Below are positions 32,201 to 43,879 of a stretch of DNA of 64,000 nt, one piece after another. Below the pieces are notes generated by a model. It ran no database searches, had not been told where the DNA came from, and saw only the letters and a program-made list of their open reading frames with translations. The stretch is from Stereocaulon alpinum (Eukaryota; Ascomycota; Lecanoromycetes; Lecanorales; Stereocaulaceae), in the NCBI GenBank assembly GCA_018257865.1, contig JAEUBA010000013.1, forward strand, positions 310,001 to 374,000. Direction: 5' to 3'. The position numbers were made by a program, and so were the translations under genes. Position 1 is the stretch's first letter. Each line of letters starts with the position of its first letter.

Positions 32201-34747
32201 ATGGCGGATTACAGCATCCTATCCTTCAGATCAAGGAAAGAAGTCCCGAAAGGCTTGTACATACACCCTGAGTCTGTCACACAGCAGATGGAAGATACGC
32301 CCTCGCCTGTCAGCAGCTCCGAGGACGAGCAACTGGTGACATCGCCCAGCAAAAGGCCCAAAGGACAGACGCCAATCTCGCCAACCGACGCAGAGTCCTA
32401 CTTCAATTCTCTCAATTCCATACGAACATCACGAACAAATTCAGTATACTCTCTGTCACGCAGTTCCCTTTCCAGTCAGCTGTCACAGCTGACCTCTCTG
32501 GCTTTACCCAACGCAACATCTTTGTCATCGAGTATTGCGTCGATCCCGACAGCTCCTATTGCTGCAACGACGTTAGAAAACGCCGCAGATCAAATCAAAA
32601 GGTGGCTGAACAAGGCCACGGATGTGCTTAGTGGTTTGGACGCTGATGACGATGTGGAGTGGGCTGCTGCAGGTGGTCGAGAAGGGCTAGGAGAGCTCGA
32701 TACGGCCATTGGGAAATTCGAAGGACTGATAGGGATCTATGTTACTGCGATTGAAGACCTTCAGGAGAGGGAAGACATCTCAAATGTCCCTACCGAGCAA
32801 ATTACGGGTGTTTTGGACCAGATAGAGAGGATCCTAAAGAACTGGGACCATGTCAAGCGGTCTCTCAAGAACGTCAAGGGACAGGTTGAATTGGCCATGG
32901 AATGGGAAGAGCTGTGGAACTCGGTGTTGGGAGACATCGGCCTAGAGATGGAGAACCTTTCCAATTTGGTGTTCGAAATGGAAGAGGCGAGACACAAGGC
33001 ATTGCTCTCCGACCCTATGCTGGACAGCAGTGGAGGTCTTGATATTCAGGAGCTGGACACTATTGTCGAAGAAAGTGAGAAAGAGCCTACAAGCCACCGG
33101 CTAAGCTTGCCAGCTACAATGCATTCGAATTCCCCGATTAGTTCACCTACAATTGGCATTGCTCCGGACGACACTAGGTTACTGGCACTGTTCGCAAGAA
33201 TGCAACCCCTTCGAGCTTCGTTGGACTTCTTACCAATGACATTGTCAAGCTTCCAGACAAGAGCCGGGAAGATCTTACCAAGTGCATGCCAGGAGCTCGA
33301 AAGTCGAAGGAAAAGCCTTGAGAAGAAATGGAAAACCCTCGAGAATGATGCTGAGGGATTGCGGCAAGAACTCGGCGAGGACCGGTGGGTTCTAGTGTTT
33401 AGGAACGCTGGTCGACAGGCTCAGAAGCTGTGCGAGTCCGTCGAACGTGCCATCACCAGGTTACAAGAGTCAATCGATGCCGGAAATCAGCATAGCAACC
33501 CGCCCTTGTTGGCCAGAAAGGTCGAAGCTTACGAGGCAAAGAAAAATCATTACGGACCAGCTATTGAGAAGGTGCTAGGGATCATCGAGAAGGGTGTTAC
33601 TGACCGGCTCACCGTCAACGGCGAGATTCTTCGTTTGCAATTGGACACGAAAGCGAGATGGGAAAGTATCAAAGCTGACATGAAAGAAATGGATCTAGCT
33701 TTGGATGACCTGACAATGAACAAGAATCAGCAACTGCGCGATTCCATCTCTAGCATCGTTACCATGGACCCATCTGCCAGTGGTAGTGGGGTTAACACTC
33801 CAGGTAGTTCTCCTGCCTCCTCGGTCATAATGGGCCCAACGAACGGCAGTAAGAGAGACGCATCACCTGGGATGAATGGGTCCAGTCGCCGAAGCAGCAT
33901 TTCTCGCCCAAGCGGTTCCAAGCGCTACTCCACAATACCTTCTGGCCCAGCAGGTTCTAGTCTTCCTCGAACAGCTCCTGTCTCCAGATCGTTTACCTCC
34001 GACTCTCCGGGCGGTTCGCCATCCCCGTATGCTAAACAAGGATCTGCCACACCAACCCCAGGGGGCCGACTTCAGCGCCCCAGCTTGTCCGCACTAGACA
34101 ATAAGCCACGCTGGAACTCCTCTCCAAAGGTGGACTACTTCGAGTTCGGACAGAAACCTAAACCACTGCCATTCTCAACTCCTTCAACAGGACGAAGAAG
34201 CTCCATGGCTTTTAGGTCTCCAAGCAGTGCTGGCTCTCTTGCTGCATCTGGCCTCCCTCCACCAAGTCCTCTCGGCCGCTCATCTCCAGCGCCTTCTCCG
34301 GTATCTGGGTCCATGTCTCACCGCCCTCGTCTCTCTGCTGGCGCCCGCAGCTCACTGGGAGCTAGTAAGTCGCCTTTGTCGTCACCTGTAGACTCGACCG
34401 ACTGGGTTAAGGTTAGGGAAAAGACTCCGCCTAGCTGCCCCACAGCCCAAAGGCAGAGCATTGGCCTTGATTCCACACCTAGTACGCCAGCAGAGGAGAG
34501 TCCTTCTATACGCCCGAGACCAAGTACCTCCCTCGCTAGCAGCCGCCGTCAAAGTATGCTGCCACTGCCGAAAAGCTCGCTGCCGCCACTCACCACTGCG
34601 AGGGAGAGCACGAGTGGCATACCTACTCTAGCTAGTCATGGAAGGCAAAGTTCACTAGGTTTCAGGACGGTGTCCAAAAGCAGGGATAGCTCGGTAGACC
34701 CGAGACCACTTTCAAAGGGCAAGGAAACTGGTCCGCTGGGTAGGTAA
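32201..34747 (+). CDS. KAR9: KAR9 family spindle-positioning protein
   Basis: Single exon from ATG 32201 (MADYSILSFRSRKEVPKGLY) to TAA 34745-34747, 848 residues. The first 550 residues are mostly helical, with blocks DQIKRWLNKATDVLSGLD, DHVKRSLKNVKGQVELAME, LEKKWKTLENDAEGLRQELG and RWVLVFRNAGRQAQKLCESV, fitting the Kar9 domain of filamentous fungi. The C-terminal 300 residues are Ser/Pro/Arg-rich with many SP sites. Kar9 links the EB1 protein Bim1 at microtubule plus ends to a myosin and so orients nuclei and spindles. Short SxIP-like pieces such as GSKRYSTIPSG (about residue 580) could recruit EB1 (inference). The end at GPLGR is abrupt and followed by GTAAAA, so a further small 3' exon cannot be excluded. 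Confidence 0.82.
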   Translation: MADYSILSFRSRKEVPKGLYIHPESVTQQMEDTPSPVSSSEDEQLVTSPSKRPKGQTPISPTDAESYFNSLNSIRTSRTNSVYSLSRSSLSSQLSQLTSLALPNATSLSSSIASIPTAPIAATTLENAADQIKRWLNKATDVLSGLDADDDVEWAAAGGREGLGELDTAIGKFEGLIGIYVTAIEDLQEREDISNVPTEQITGVLDQIERILKNWDHVKRSLKNVKGQVELAMEWEELWNSVLGDIGLEMENLSNLVFEMEEARHKALLSDPMLDSSGGLDIQELDTIVEESEKEPTSHRLSLPATMHSNSPISSPTIGIAPDDTRLLALFARMQPLRASLDFLPMTLSSFQTRAGKILPSACQELESRRKSLEKKWKTLENDAEGLRQELGEDRWVLVFRNAGRQAQKLCESVERAITRLQESIDAGNQHSNPPLLARKVEAYEAKKNHYGPAIEKVLGIIEKGVTDRLTVNGEILRLQLDTKARWESIKADMKEMDLALDDLTMNKNQQLRDSISSIVTMDPSASGSGVNTPGSSPASSVIMGPTNGSKRDASPGMNGSSRRSSISRPSGSKRYSTIPSGPAGSSLPRTAPVSRSFTSDSPGGSPSPYAKQGSATPTPGGRLQRPSLSALDNKPRWNSSPKVDYFEFGQKPKPLPFSTPSTGRRSSMAFRSPSSAGSLAASGLPPPSPLGRSSPAPSPVSGSMSHRPRLSAGARSSLGASKSPLSSPVDSTDWVKVREKTPPSCPTAQRQSIGLDSTPSTPAEESPSIRPRPSTSLASSRRQSMLPLPKSSLPPLTTARESTSGIPTLASHGRQSSLGFRTVSKSRDSSVDPRPLSKGKETGPLGR

Positions 34748-35149
34748 AAGTTTCGAAATTTCAGCCGCTGAAGTTGAACGCGCACGTTCATGCCGGTTCT
34801 GTGATGTAATTAATGAGGAAGAAAGTGTACTTACTAGCGAAGGTGTTCCGGAGGGCAGGAGTTCATGCATTGAATCTTCGCAATCAGGGGCATACGGTAG
34901 CGAGGGAAAAGGGGCATCGTGAGTGGGCTGTAGATTAATGGGAAAACATTGCATCAGGTATTTACAGGATAATAGTCATCAACTACTAAGTTTGATGTAT
35001 GTACATTTGATATCCTACACTATGTCTTTCTGTGAACGTCGAGACCCCTTACCCGTATGCTGGTACAGTAAAGTAAGATCGAGTATGCGACGCCGGCGCT
35101 ATGCTGTTGAAACGCTACCCAAGGTATACATACCACCACCGAAGATAAA
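34748..35149. other. intergenic region between convergent genes
   Basis: About 400 bp between the 3' ends of KAR9 and MTM1. Nothing recognisable. Confidence 0.4.
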
Positions 35150-36600
35150 TCACTCCTCAATCCCATCTCTCTTCCGCTCATTCATCCTCCTAGCCATCTT
35201 CTTCCCCACCTCATAACTACTAATCATAATAGCACACGCAGGCGCCACCTTCAACATCCGCGGCACCCATCCCCTGAAAAGACCAGCTGCACCCTCCTCT
35301 TTCCAGATATGGTACAGGAATCTCGGCATAGATCGTTCCTCGGGTCTGAGATCTGCTTGTGGAATATGTCGACCCTTTCTCGGCTCGTCGTGATTGACTT
35401 GCTGTCTCGTTTTGCCTACGTCGAAGGGAGTAGTGACGACTGAAGCGACGGCTCCAGAAGTAGCGCCCGCGATGAAGGAGTCTACGAATGTGGATGTGTG
35501 GTTGCTCTGGTTTCGGGATTGAGAGCGTGGTCGAGAGCGAGAGCGTGAGTGGGGGGGGTCACGCATATCTGTTAAGGAGTCGCGGACCGTTTCGTAGCCC
35601 CACCAGTATATGCCGCTGAAGGGTACATCTCTCCACATTGTCAGTGTCAAGCCGCGCCAAAGTGATGTGTACCCTTGCGCCTTCACCATCTTCCTCAACC
35701 CTACGAGCGTTTCGGCAAAGACCCCCGTCTCGCTGGTAGATGTGGCGGCTTGCATCCTTGTTCTGAACATTTCGATAGGACTTATGACGCTAGCGGCTGC
35801 TACGCGGGCTATTGATCCTGCTATTAAAGGGGCGTAGGCGTCTGGGACGTAGTTGTGAATTGGGCTACGCGGGTTCGTGCGCAGGGAGTCGTAGCCGGTG
35901 AAGTAGATGACGTTTGCGGGGATGGCCATGACGAGGGTGGGGGACAGGCCGCGCCAGAGGGATGTGGGGCCTTCGTTGCGGGCGATTTTCCGGAGGCCAT
36001 CAAGGGTTGAGGTGAATTGTTTTCGGCGGGTTTCATCGACAGCACAGTCGGCTGCTGGGTTGGAGGTAATGGCCGGATTGAGTGTTGCAAGGGTAGCGGA
36101 GGAGGAGGTGACGCTGGGGTTGGCGGCTATGCAGAAAGGGGAGGTGTTGTTTACCCAGAAGACTTCGCGGCAGCAGGCTGTTACGCCCAGGTTTTTGGGG
36201 AGGTTACTGAAGGAAGTCGTGGGGAGAGATGAGGACTGGGGCTGTGGTTGGGATTGAAGGCGGACACGGACGACGTCGAGGGGGGTGACTAACAGATCCA
36301 GGCTTTAGAGGGGAGTGGTTGGCTCTGGGGGAAAAGAAATAACATACCGAGAAGTGAAGTGAGGAGCGAGCCGGACACAGCAGAGAGCATCTTCTGCATG
36401 GCAGAGATGTCGACCGCAGCATCCTCGATCTCTGGCTCATTATTCTCTTCCATTGTCACCGCGTCGCCTGTTCCAGGTGTTTTTGATATCCTTTTATGTT
36501 GGTGTTGCTGAAATTGCTCCGAATGGTCCGAAGCTCCATCCCTCGAGGTGGCGAAATCTTCCTCCTCAGAATGCAAAGGCTCTGAGGGGAAGCCACGCAT
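35150..36600 (-). CDS. MTM1: mitochondrial carrier protein, Mtm1/SLC25A39-40 type
   Basis: Two exons, 36600-36348 and 36288-35150, with a 59 nt intron (GTATGT...TTAG); 463 residues. Three carrier repeats are marked by VTPLDVVRVRLQ, ISPIEMFRTRMQ and TTPFDVGKTRQQ, the PX[DE]XX[KR] signatures. Further repeat motifs are GPTSLWRGLSPTL, GYTSLWRGLTLTMWRDVP and GAAGLFRGWVPRMLKVAP. An insert of about 50 residues in repeat 1 with Cys residues (TACCREVFW) and the long repeat-2 linker of Arg-Ser (HSRSRSRPRSQSR) fit the Mtm1 subfamily, inner-membrane carriers needed for manganese superoxide dismutase activation and implicated in glutathione import. The start is the first in-frame ATG; MEENNEPEIED further in is an alternative. 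Coding-strand composition changes from C-rich at the 5' end to G-rich at the 3' end. Confidence 0.9.
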
Positions 36601-37032
36601 TCGAGAGCGGGTCAAATCAGCGGACTGAATCCAATCGCAGATGTGGAAAGCAGTAGATATTAGAAGCTGGGCAGTTCTGTCATACGAAGGTGTATGATAT
36701 AACGGATATTGACGACATGTCGACTTTTCGCCCGGCGAACGGAAAAAGTCAAACCCCGCTCCGCGCCGACATACGCTAGTCTTCAAGCTGGGTCTTGGCG
36801 TGATTGGCTCAGGGCTGAAACAGCCGTTGCCAATCGCTACGTACTTCGCTAAGTAAATACGGGCAAGGCCTCCTGCAGGCCTGACTCTAACTTAAGTCTC
36901 TAAGCCGCAAATGCTACTCGCGACAATGACCCCCTTTCGTCCCCCAATCTTCATCCTCCCTCGACTCCGCATTCCAAACAAAGGCACAGCAATCCGCAAT
37001 TGCGACACATTCGTTATCAAACATCCTCTTCC
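36601..37032. promoter_or_regulatory. divergent promoter region MTM1 / MARVEL gene
   Basis: The 432 bp between opposite start codons must hold both promoters. The part next to 37033 is pyrimidine-rich, as in fungal core promoters. No specific site recognised. Confidence 0.45.
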
Positions 37033-37843
37033 ATGATGACGGCCATTCTATCAAGGAACAAGAAAAAACCCTCGGACTACCCCTCTCTAGCCTTTCATCT
37101 GATTAGACTGGGGCAACTCCTCTCTGCCCTCATTGTCTCAATAGTCCTCATATTTTTCGTGCACCAGCTCCATGTAGAGCACTACTACATCCCATGGACA
37201 TTCCTCCTCGTACGTCTCCCTCCACCGACTCAGCCTGATCGCAACCACACTAACACCACCCACCCAGCTCCTAACCGTCTCCCTCCTAACCCTCCTCTCC
37301 CTCCTAACAACAACAACCCTGCACTTCCTCTCCACCCTGCACCCCAAAAAGAACGCCTGGGCCAACTTCCTCCTCACAACCCTCTGGCTCCTCTCCCTCT
37401 CCCTCCTAACCTGGAACCTAACCTGGACCCTCGGCAACCGCTGCCTACAATCAACCTGGCACAACGAAGCCGGAATAATGGTCTGCCGCCTCTACAAAGC
37501 GCTCACCGCATTCACCGTAACCGGCACATTCTCCACAATCCTTGCCCTACTTTTGGACATACGCGTTGAAAGGCAGAGTATGGCGAGAGGGAAATATGGG
37601 CATATGTTGGATATCAAGGGGCCGATGAATTTGAGGAGTTCGAGTCCGTTTGGTGGTCAGGATGGTGGGGGGGATGCGCCGGCTATTAATGTGAGGGCGC
37701 CGAGTAGTGATGCGCAGAGACCGTATAAGGTGCAGAGACCGATTGAGGCGAGCAATTTTGGGTATGCGCAGCCGGAGGAGCAGACGAGTTATGGGGGTGG
37801 TGGGGATTTGGGGTTTGAAGTGGGACGAGAACATGCATGGTGA
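37033..37843 (+). CDS. MARVEL-type four-helix membrane protein
   Basis: Two exons, 37033-37209 and 37268-37843, intron 58 nt (GTACGT...CCCAG); 250 residues. Four hydrophobic segments can be read: SLAFHLIRLGQLLSALIVS, a second starting PWTFLLLLTVSLLTLLSLL, a third with ANFLLTTLWLLSLSLLTW, and AFTVTGTFSTILALLLDI. A short loop between helices 3 and 4 holds two Cys (RCLQSTWHNEAGIMVC). The cytosolic tail is Gly-rich and polar (SSPFGGQDGGGDAPA). This layout is that of fungal MARVEL-domain proteins (Nce102-like or related), which associate with plasma-membrane domains; the exact orthologue is unclear. The first three helices are encoded almost entirely by C-ending codons and the tail by G-rich codons, with the change near 37560. 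Confidence 0.78.
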
Positions 37844-38320
37844 AGAGGCAAGGGGTGGTTATCATTGGTGTGGGTGTAGGGTTATGGATTTGGATTAGCC
37901 GGTATCTTGGGAAGACATTGAATGATCTGGATAGATATCTCGGAATTGCCGCTGCCATATACAGACAGCGGGGTATGATATGACGGGACAATAAGCATTT
38001 GCTTCAACGTACCTCAGGACATTGAAAAGTGCAACTTTGACTTAAATCATGCAACTCTATTGGAAATCTTTGAAACCTAGTTTCCGACATCTATGTACAG
38101 ATGTCCTATGACATACCATGCATGCAACGACGAATCTTAACCTGCTTCGTCGTATCCTACCATCCTTCCTCACTTATCGTACAGTACCGGTAACCTACCA
38201 TCTCCACACGTTCTAGTATTGCGCCATGATGAAGACTCCATGTCATGCAACATCGAGAAGCCTGTCAGCACTTGATAGGCTCTGTAAGGTCGAGAAGAAA
38301 GATCCTGCTAACGCTGTCGT
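37844..38320. other. intergenic region between convergent genes
   Basis: About 480 bp between two 3' ends. No gene, repeat or RNA recognised. Confidence 0.4.
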
Positions 38321-41300
38321 TCACAACTCTTCCTCATCCTCTGGCTCCTGATGCTCTTCTAGCTGTTCTCGCTCCTGCTGCTCTCGTTGCTGCCTCTCCC
38401 TAATCCTAGCTCTCGCTTCCTGAACTTTTGCTTGACCACTGCTCAATACTCCACTTCCCTCCTGTCCATTCAGCAAGTTGTTCTTCTCCAATCCCTTGAC
38501 CAGCTCCCTATTCTCGTCACTTCCCTCTAATAGGAATCTTAGGCACATAATAGCATGTTCCTTGATATATGGATTATTGCCGTCGTACATGCAACAAGCC
38601 ATGACCATTTCCACGCCACCATATTGTCGAATCTGCTTCTGCACTGTTGGGCTCTTCCAGACCAAAGATGAGAGGACGAGAATGACCAGTTTCTTAAGGT
38701 TACGCCATTCGAAGTCGCTGGGATCGGCAGCATCGAGGGGATCTTGGTCTTGCGAATCAGTCTGGGAAAGTGGGGAGGGTGCAGGAAAGGATGCGTCGGC
38801 TGGTGGAGGAACGTCGAAGGGGCGTTCGGCTGCGGGAAGAGGAACAGGCTCGATGTCAAAGGGACGTTCGACTGAAATAGGAGCAGGTGTAGTACTGGGT
38901 GAGACTTCGGGTTGCGGTGCCTGTTGCGTTGCTGCTTGCTGAGCTGCAGCTTGTGCTTCGGCTACCGTCTGAGGGACGCTAATAGGTGCCTTCGGAATGC
39001 TGGCTTCGAGTTCTCGAAGCAGAGTGACGAGTTCGGATACGATCTCCCAGTCAACGAGTAGGTCTTTCCATTCCTCGCTCTCAGTGAGCACCGCAAAGAA
39101 TTCCAGAAATTGATAGACTCCTTCGTAGACACGCTCCATGTCCCAGAGATTGAGTGGGAAATCTTCCGGCAGAGCATGGCCGGCCTTTATCTGGCCTTGA
39201 AGATAGATCAGAGCGCAGGTCTCGGGGATGATGCATTGGCGGAAGATCGTGAAGATGTAGCGGACGATGTAGATGTCTACACGGCGGGATGCATCTGCGT
39301 GCACGTTCCCAGCTGTCCAGGCTTCCTTTCCAGTTGTAGGAGGCATACCTTGCTTACCACGGAATATCTGTGTAAGTATCTTAATCACCATGGATTGAGC
39401 AGGAGACACGATATCTTTCATCTCAGCAAAGGTTTGGTATGCATATGGCATGAGTCCATTCTCCAAGATCGCCTCCATGATCTGCATCATATACTTGAAG
39501 TACATCTCATTGTCTTGAAGGTCCCATGCCGCAATGAAGATGAGGAGTTCTCTTAGCAAATTCCGGCCGGGGTCGCCAGCCAGCAAGATGTTGCATCTCA
39601 TGCCCTGCATGTCTCGTCCATTCATCATTGCTCCATTGCCAGCACAAATGCCTATTTGGATTATCATGGCAAGAGGGTCGATCTCCTGAGGGCCAAGCAC
39701 CAACGGGATGTCGGTCAGCAGACCACGCTCTTGATCACCGGGTTCGCCAGGACTTGTGTACCCTTCATCCTCGTCACTGAAGAGGGGCCCTTGGCTGTTA
39801 GGATCCTCATCATTCTGAACGGCGGAAAGATCAGGCTCCTGATCGCTTACATTTCCGGCAGTCGAATCAGTTAATCGTGCCATCAATTGATCCTTCGCAG
39901 CTTGCAAGGTGATAGCAGCTGACTGTGGCGTGCGAAGTGCTCCGAACTCATCCCCACGCTCCGTCTTGATAGGCCCGAAAAGCGAGTCATCCTGTGTAGC
40001 CGCACCGGAGGTTTCGCTGAAATCCTGTGCATCCACCTTGTTGGTCACATCCTCTTCAATACTCGCGCTCTGTTTCTTTGACTCTGCCCCAAGAATCTTA
40101 TCGTCTGGCTTGAGCTTGGGAGCCACCAAGGATATTTGGCTCATTAATTTCACTGAGTCCGTGACTTGATCGATGTCCTGCCTAAGACTGTTCTCCTGAG
40201 AAGACTGGGCTTCCACTTCTGTGTCCTTTGACTCTTGTTTCTTGCTTGCATTCTCAGAACCGTTTGGAGTGATGATTTCAAGGTTTGAAGGTCTCGAACC
40301 AAACTCCTCGCCCTTGACCTTCCCGTTGCCGGGGGTATCGCCAAACTTGGCGGCAAAATGATCTCGCCCAAGGCCAGGAGGCAGTGTGCCTGCATTGTAC
40401 TCGTTCGCCACCTTCGAATTGGCAAAGAGGTCCAACCACAACAGGAGCTTACGTTGTTCATTTTCTTGTATGATATTATAGAGGACTTGAAGGCATGTAG
40501 TCAGAAGTTTCTTGTCTACGTTGAAGACGTCAGTATAGGCTCCGGTAAGAGACTAACGACATGTGTGTCTGAATTCGACGGCTGCTAAAAGACAGACTTA
40601 CATGAGCCAATAACCTTCCCCCACAAGATCTCAGTGCGACTTCCAGCATCCCCATCATAGCCTCGAGCCGTGACCCGTACACAGAGATCAATGAGCTTCA
40701 ATACTTGTTGGTCAAACAAGCTTTCTCCGGCAACATTCTGTATCTTCTGTGTACCACCACCCAAAACGTTCCGGGCGACAAGCAAAATGTCGTTTAGGCG
40801 CTCCAGATCCTTCATCAAGGTATCGTGGTTGCCCGCCATCAAGGCTGAGGAAGAAGCAGGTGCTCCGGTCAGAGAATTATCGGGGGCAAGCGAGTGAGCT
40901 TCCAGGACTGGGATGGCAAGGGTGAAGACCTCAGTCATATCCTTCCAGCGTTGTAGAGAGTGACCAATCACGTCTCTAACCTCTACGCTGTCGAACGCTC
41001 TTCGGATCATGGTCTTGCAGGTCCTCATCGCTTCATCGAAAGAGCTCTCTCTCAGGGTCTTGCGGCTCTTGAACAGAGCATGTGTGGCAACCAGAACCAG
41101 CTCGAACCCCTTGTCTTCAGCATCCCTTCCATGCCTGCTTCTGAAATCGATTGGAGTGGGCATGTTGGTTCGCAGGGGGAAGTTGTTTATTTCGAAAAGC
41201 TCATCGATCTTTCCTTTTTGGAATGTCGTAACAAATGTGATATTGTCGGCAAAGACTTCGGGAGGACAATCATGCAAGGCGGCAATGTCGAGCAGCTCGA

Positions 41301-41724
41301 GTACATGTATAGCACGGGTTTCCAACAGGAGGCAGTGGCTTCTTGAGCTCTGTGTATAGTATCTTACACTCTCATCGAGAGTGAACGTCCTATCAAACGT
41401 GTACCAGCTGCGAAGCTTATTCTTGTGGAATTCGTTCAGGTAAGCGACTCGTTCGCCTTTCGCGTCACTCAGCGAATCAAGGAGGTAGAAGTTGACGTAG
41501 TTAGGGAAGTCAAGGACAACTCCCCTATGTGTTATGGGTTCTGAAATTCGAGGGAAGGAAGTCAAAGGCAAGTTCCCTAGCTCTATGAATAATGAGGGGT
41601 CGAAATTTTGTGCGGGGCCAAGGCCAGGCTCGGCGGGCTCGGCGGGCTCGGCGAACTTGCCATAGCACGGATTCCACCACCCCTCCCGCTCACCTCTCTT
41701 CATGATCTTGTACCATGTAGCCAT
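38321..41724 (-). CDS. CTR86: ataxin-10 domain protein (Ctr86-like)
   Basis: Two exons, 41724-40602 and 40515-38321, with an 86 nt intron (GTAAGT...GTAG); 1105 residues. The C-terminal region has the ataxin-10 signature: WRNLKKLVILVLSSLVWKSP, QKQIRQYGGVEMVMACCMYD, and NNPYIKEHAIMCLRFLLEGS at about residues 970-1040. Upstream parts are alpha-helical, armadillo-like, interrupted by an acidic, disordered middle (SEDEGYTSPGEPGDQ and neighbours). Near the N-terminus a small tandem repeat encodes AEPAEPAEP. In animals ataxin-10 acts in cytokinesis and ciliary function; yeast Ctr86 is essential and poorly understood. The start ATG (MATWYKIMKRGER) is the first available; an additional upstream exon is possible because the family N-terminus varies. 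Confidence 0.85.
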
Positions 41725-43022
41725 GTTGACAGTATTATTAGCTGGCTGTCAGTCAGTGTGAGCGTTCAGGCGAAGCTTCAAAGGACGTATATACTTACTT
41801 TCCCAAGGACCTCTCACAGCTTCTTCTGCTTCCTCCGCAACCCCTACAAACTTTTATCTGCCTTTGTAAGCCAACAGCCAACAGCCGGGCAAGCAATAGA
41901 CTTGAACTTGCCAATGTTAGCACTTGTTCCGGGCGTTGTGGGGTTTAGTAGATGAGATGCCGGATGTTGTTTCGATCTGGTAGATGGAATGCCGGATGTT
42001 GTTTTGATACAGAAGTGAGAATTTCAAAGGGCTACGTGTTGTTGTGGGGTCATCACCGGACAACGATGAGGGCATGATTGAGGGTGATGGTGACCAATTC
42101 TGTGCCTCAACGGGCTTCCATACCGTTCTCTCCACTCTCTGTGCTAGCAATCAAAGGGGCCTTCTGATCTTGGAGAGACATAAGACGAATGCGATATACC
42201 TGGCAGTTGAACGCATGTCAAAGCCCACTATGTCAGCGGTTGATTGCTTTTGTCTCACTGGTAGCTATAGTAGCGAAGAAGAACACTGCTAGTACCAAAC
42301 ACCTTTGAAGTGGTCGAAGAGCCCTAAAGGATCTGGTCCTTTCTTTGTACTCCTCTTAAACCTCCATTCGAGACCAAGCGAGTTTCGATGGCACTTTGTG
42401 TCTACTTGTTGGACCTTCTTGTCAATCAGCCCCGCCCGCTACGCTTATACACGTATCTACCGATTTCCACTAACGCACAGAATCTGGAAAAGTACAGTCT
42501 ATTGGTCCACTTCTAAGCATCGATGATCTCTCTGTGGGGAAGCCCAGTCTTATTGCCCGGTGGGGCTGCAGGAGCAGTGAGAGACTGACTGACCGAACAG
42601 ATCTGCTAGAAACAATTGTCGAAATCAGATTCTAAAGGGTCTCTTACTTCTTGTGAGGCATTGCTAAGTGCCATGTCTCCCATAAGGGAGAATCACGGCC
42701 TGAACTACAATCATTCGGACAAAGACGGCGTTGCAACCTACCATAAGTTGCAGCCTGAGACCGAAAACACATCTTACTTGAGTAGATTGCCTGCAAAGTA
42801 CCGCTGTGGATACAGAGAAGCGCTGAAAAGGGTCCGTTACGTCTGTCAGTTCTTCGTTGACAGCTACGTCTGCTACAAGTGGGTTGACGGTAGTGGATTT
42901 CGATGACGTGGTCCATACAGTCTCTAAAGCTTGTTCTCGTCAATCTCAACTCAGTATGTGAGTGATTAGTCAATATAGGATGAGATGAGATGAATTGAAT
43001 TATCTGCACAGTATTTTACTGT
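41725..43022. other. 1.3 kb intergenic region without supported gene
   Basis: It contains a 32 bp tandem duplication (41949-42012) and a few ORFs up to 96 codons on both strands that overlap and show no family pattern. The longest (42616-42906, plus) has no ATG at its start. Confidence 0.4.
41949..42012 (+). repeat. 32-bp tandem duplication
   Basis: Two adjacent units, 41949-41980 and 41981-42012, both read TAGATGxxATGCCGGATGTTGTTTxGAT with about five differences. Confidence 0.75.
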
Positions 43023-43593
43023 CTACCAGATCGCACGACTCGGTAGCGGAACCGCGAGCCTTTGGCGTAGAACATCGATCCACAAATCATAGGAGACTTC
43101 TTGCTCCAAGCTCGCTCCTTCCAAGCTCATATCCGATATCAATCTAAAAGCAGTGCAGTCTGTCCCGCTCCTTGTTGCGACCTTATCTGTGAAGCTGACA
43201 ATGTCTCGACCAATGTTGCCGTGATATTCTCTAAGCCCTAGACTCGTGCCACCACTTCTTAAGCCGTTGGCATCACTGAACCAGTCTTTGGGGACTAGTT
43301 GTATTGGTATTTCGTGGTGACTTGTTCGCTAATGCGAATGGCGTCAATTAATGCGTGTTACATAGTGTAACAAATAGACTACTCACACTTAAAACTGCAA
43401 CACTCCGCTCTGATCCATATCCTCCATAGACGGGATGTGGAATCACTGAGAGGAAGGACTTATCGGACAGGCTTCCAGATTGTAAGGATCTCTGCCCAAT
43501 TCTAAAGGGAGCAGGAGTGGGGACATGAAGGCGAACTTTATGCTTCAGCAATCCCGTAAGAACTAATACCCGTAGAGACACAGCACCGGCCAT
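43023..43593 (-). CDS. conserved 170-residue protein of unknown function
   Basis: Two exons, 43593-43387 and 43328-43023, join through a 58 nt intron (GTGAGT...TTAG). The second exon contains no long ATG-initiated ORF and is easily missed. Conserved-looking blocks include SLRVLVLTGLLKHKVRLHVP, FLSVIPHPVYGGYGSERSV, VPKDWFSDANGLRSGG, LGLREYHGNIGRDIVSFTDK and SYDLWIDVLRQRLAVPLPSR. The protein is compact, without signal peptide or membrane span. I have an impression of relatives in other filamentous fungi but no name or function. A reading frame that stays open through both exons with ordered-looking sequence supports a real gene. Confidence 0.68.
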
Positions 43594-43879
43594 TACCCGA
43601 AATCAGAAAGAGTTAGAGTTCCCTGGAGACTGGCGCTGTCGTGGGTTTGGATCGGAGTAGCGGTGCAGTGCGGGGTCAAAAGTGAGGCTTCGCTTCTGTT
43701 CATAGAAGAGGAGCCTGAGGCCAAAACCCGCTCGACTCGACTCGCTAGCTGGATGGGATTTGATTGGTAAGGGATGATATCGAGGAGAATAGATTGGAAA
43801 GGTAAACACGATGGTCAGGTGTCAACTAGCTACAACTAAACCCTCATATGGTGAAAAGGTGTTGTATTGATAAGGATAA

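Noticed and set aside
37138..37464. Minus-strand Arg-rich ORF opposite the MARVEL gene.
   Set aside because: The Arg richness is only the antisense of CTC/CTA leucine codons in membrane helices.
42616..42906. 96-codon plus-strand ORF in the spacer beyond the ataxin-10 gene.
   Set aside because: No ATG at its start, overlapped by an equally long minus-strand ORF, no recognisable pattern.
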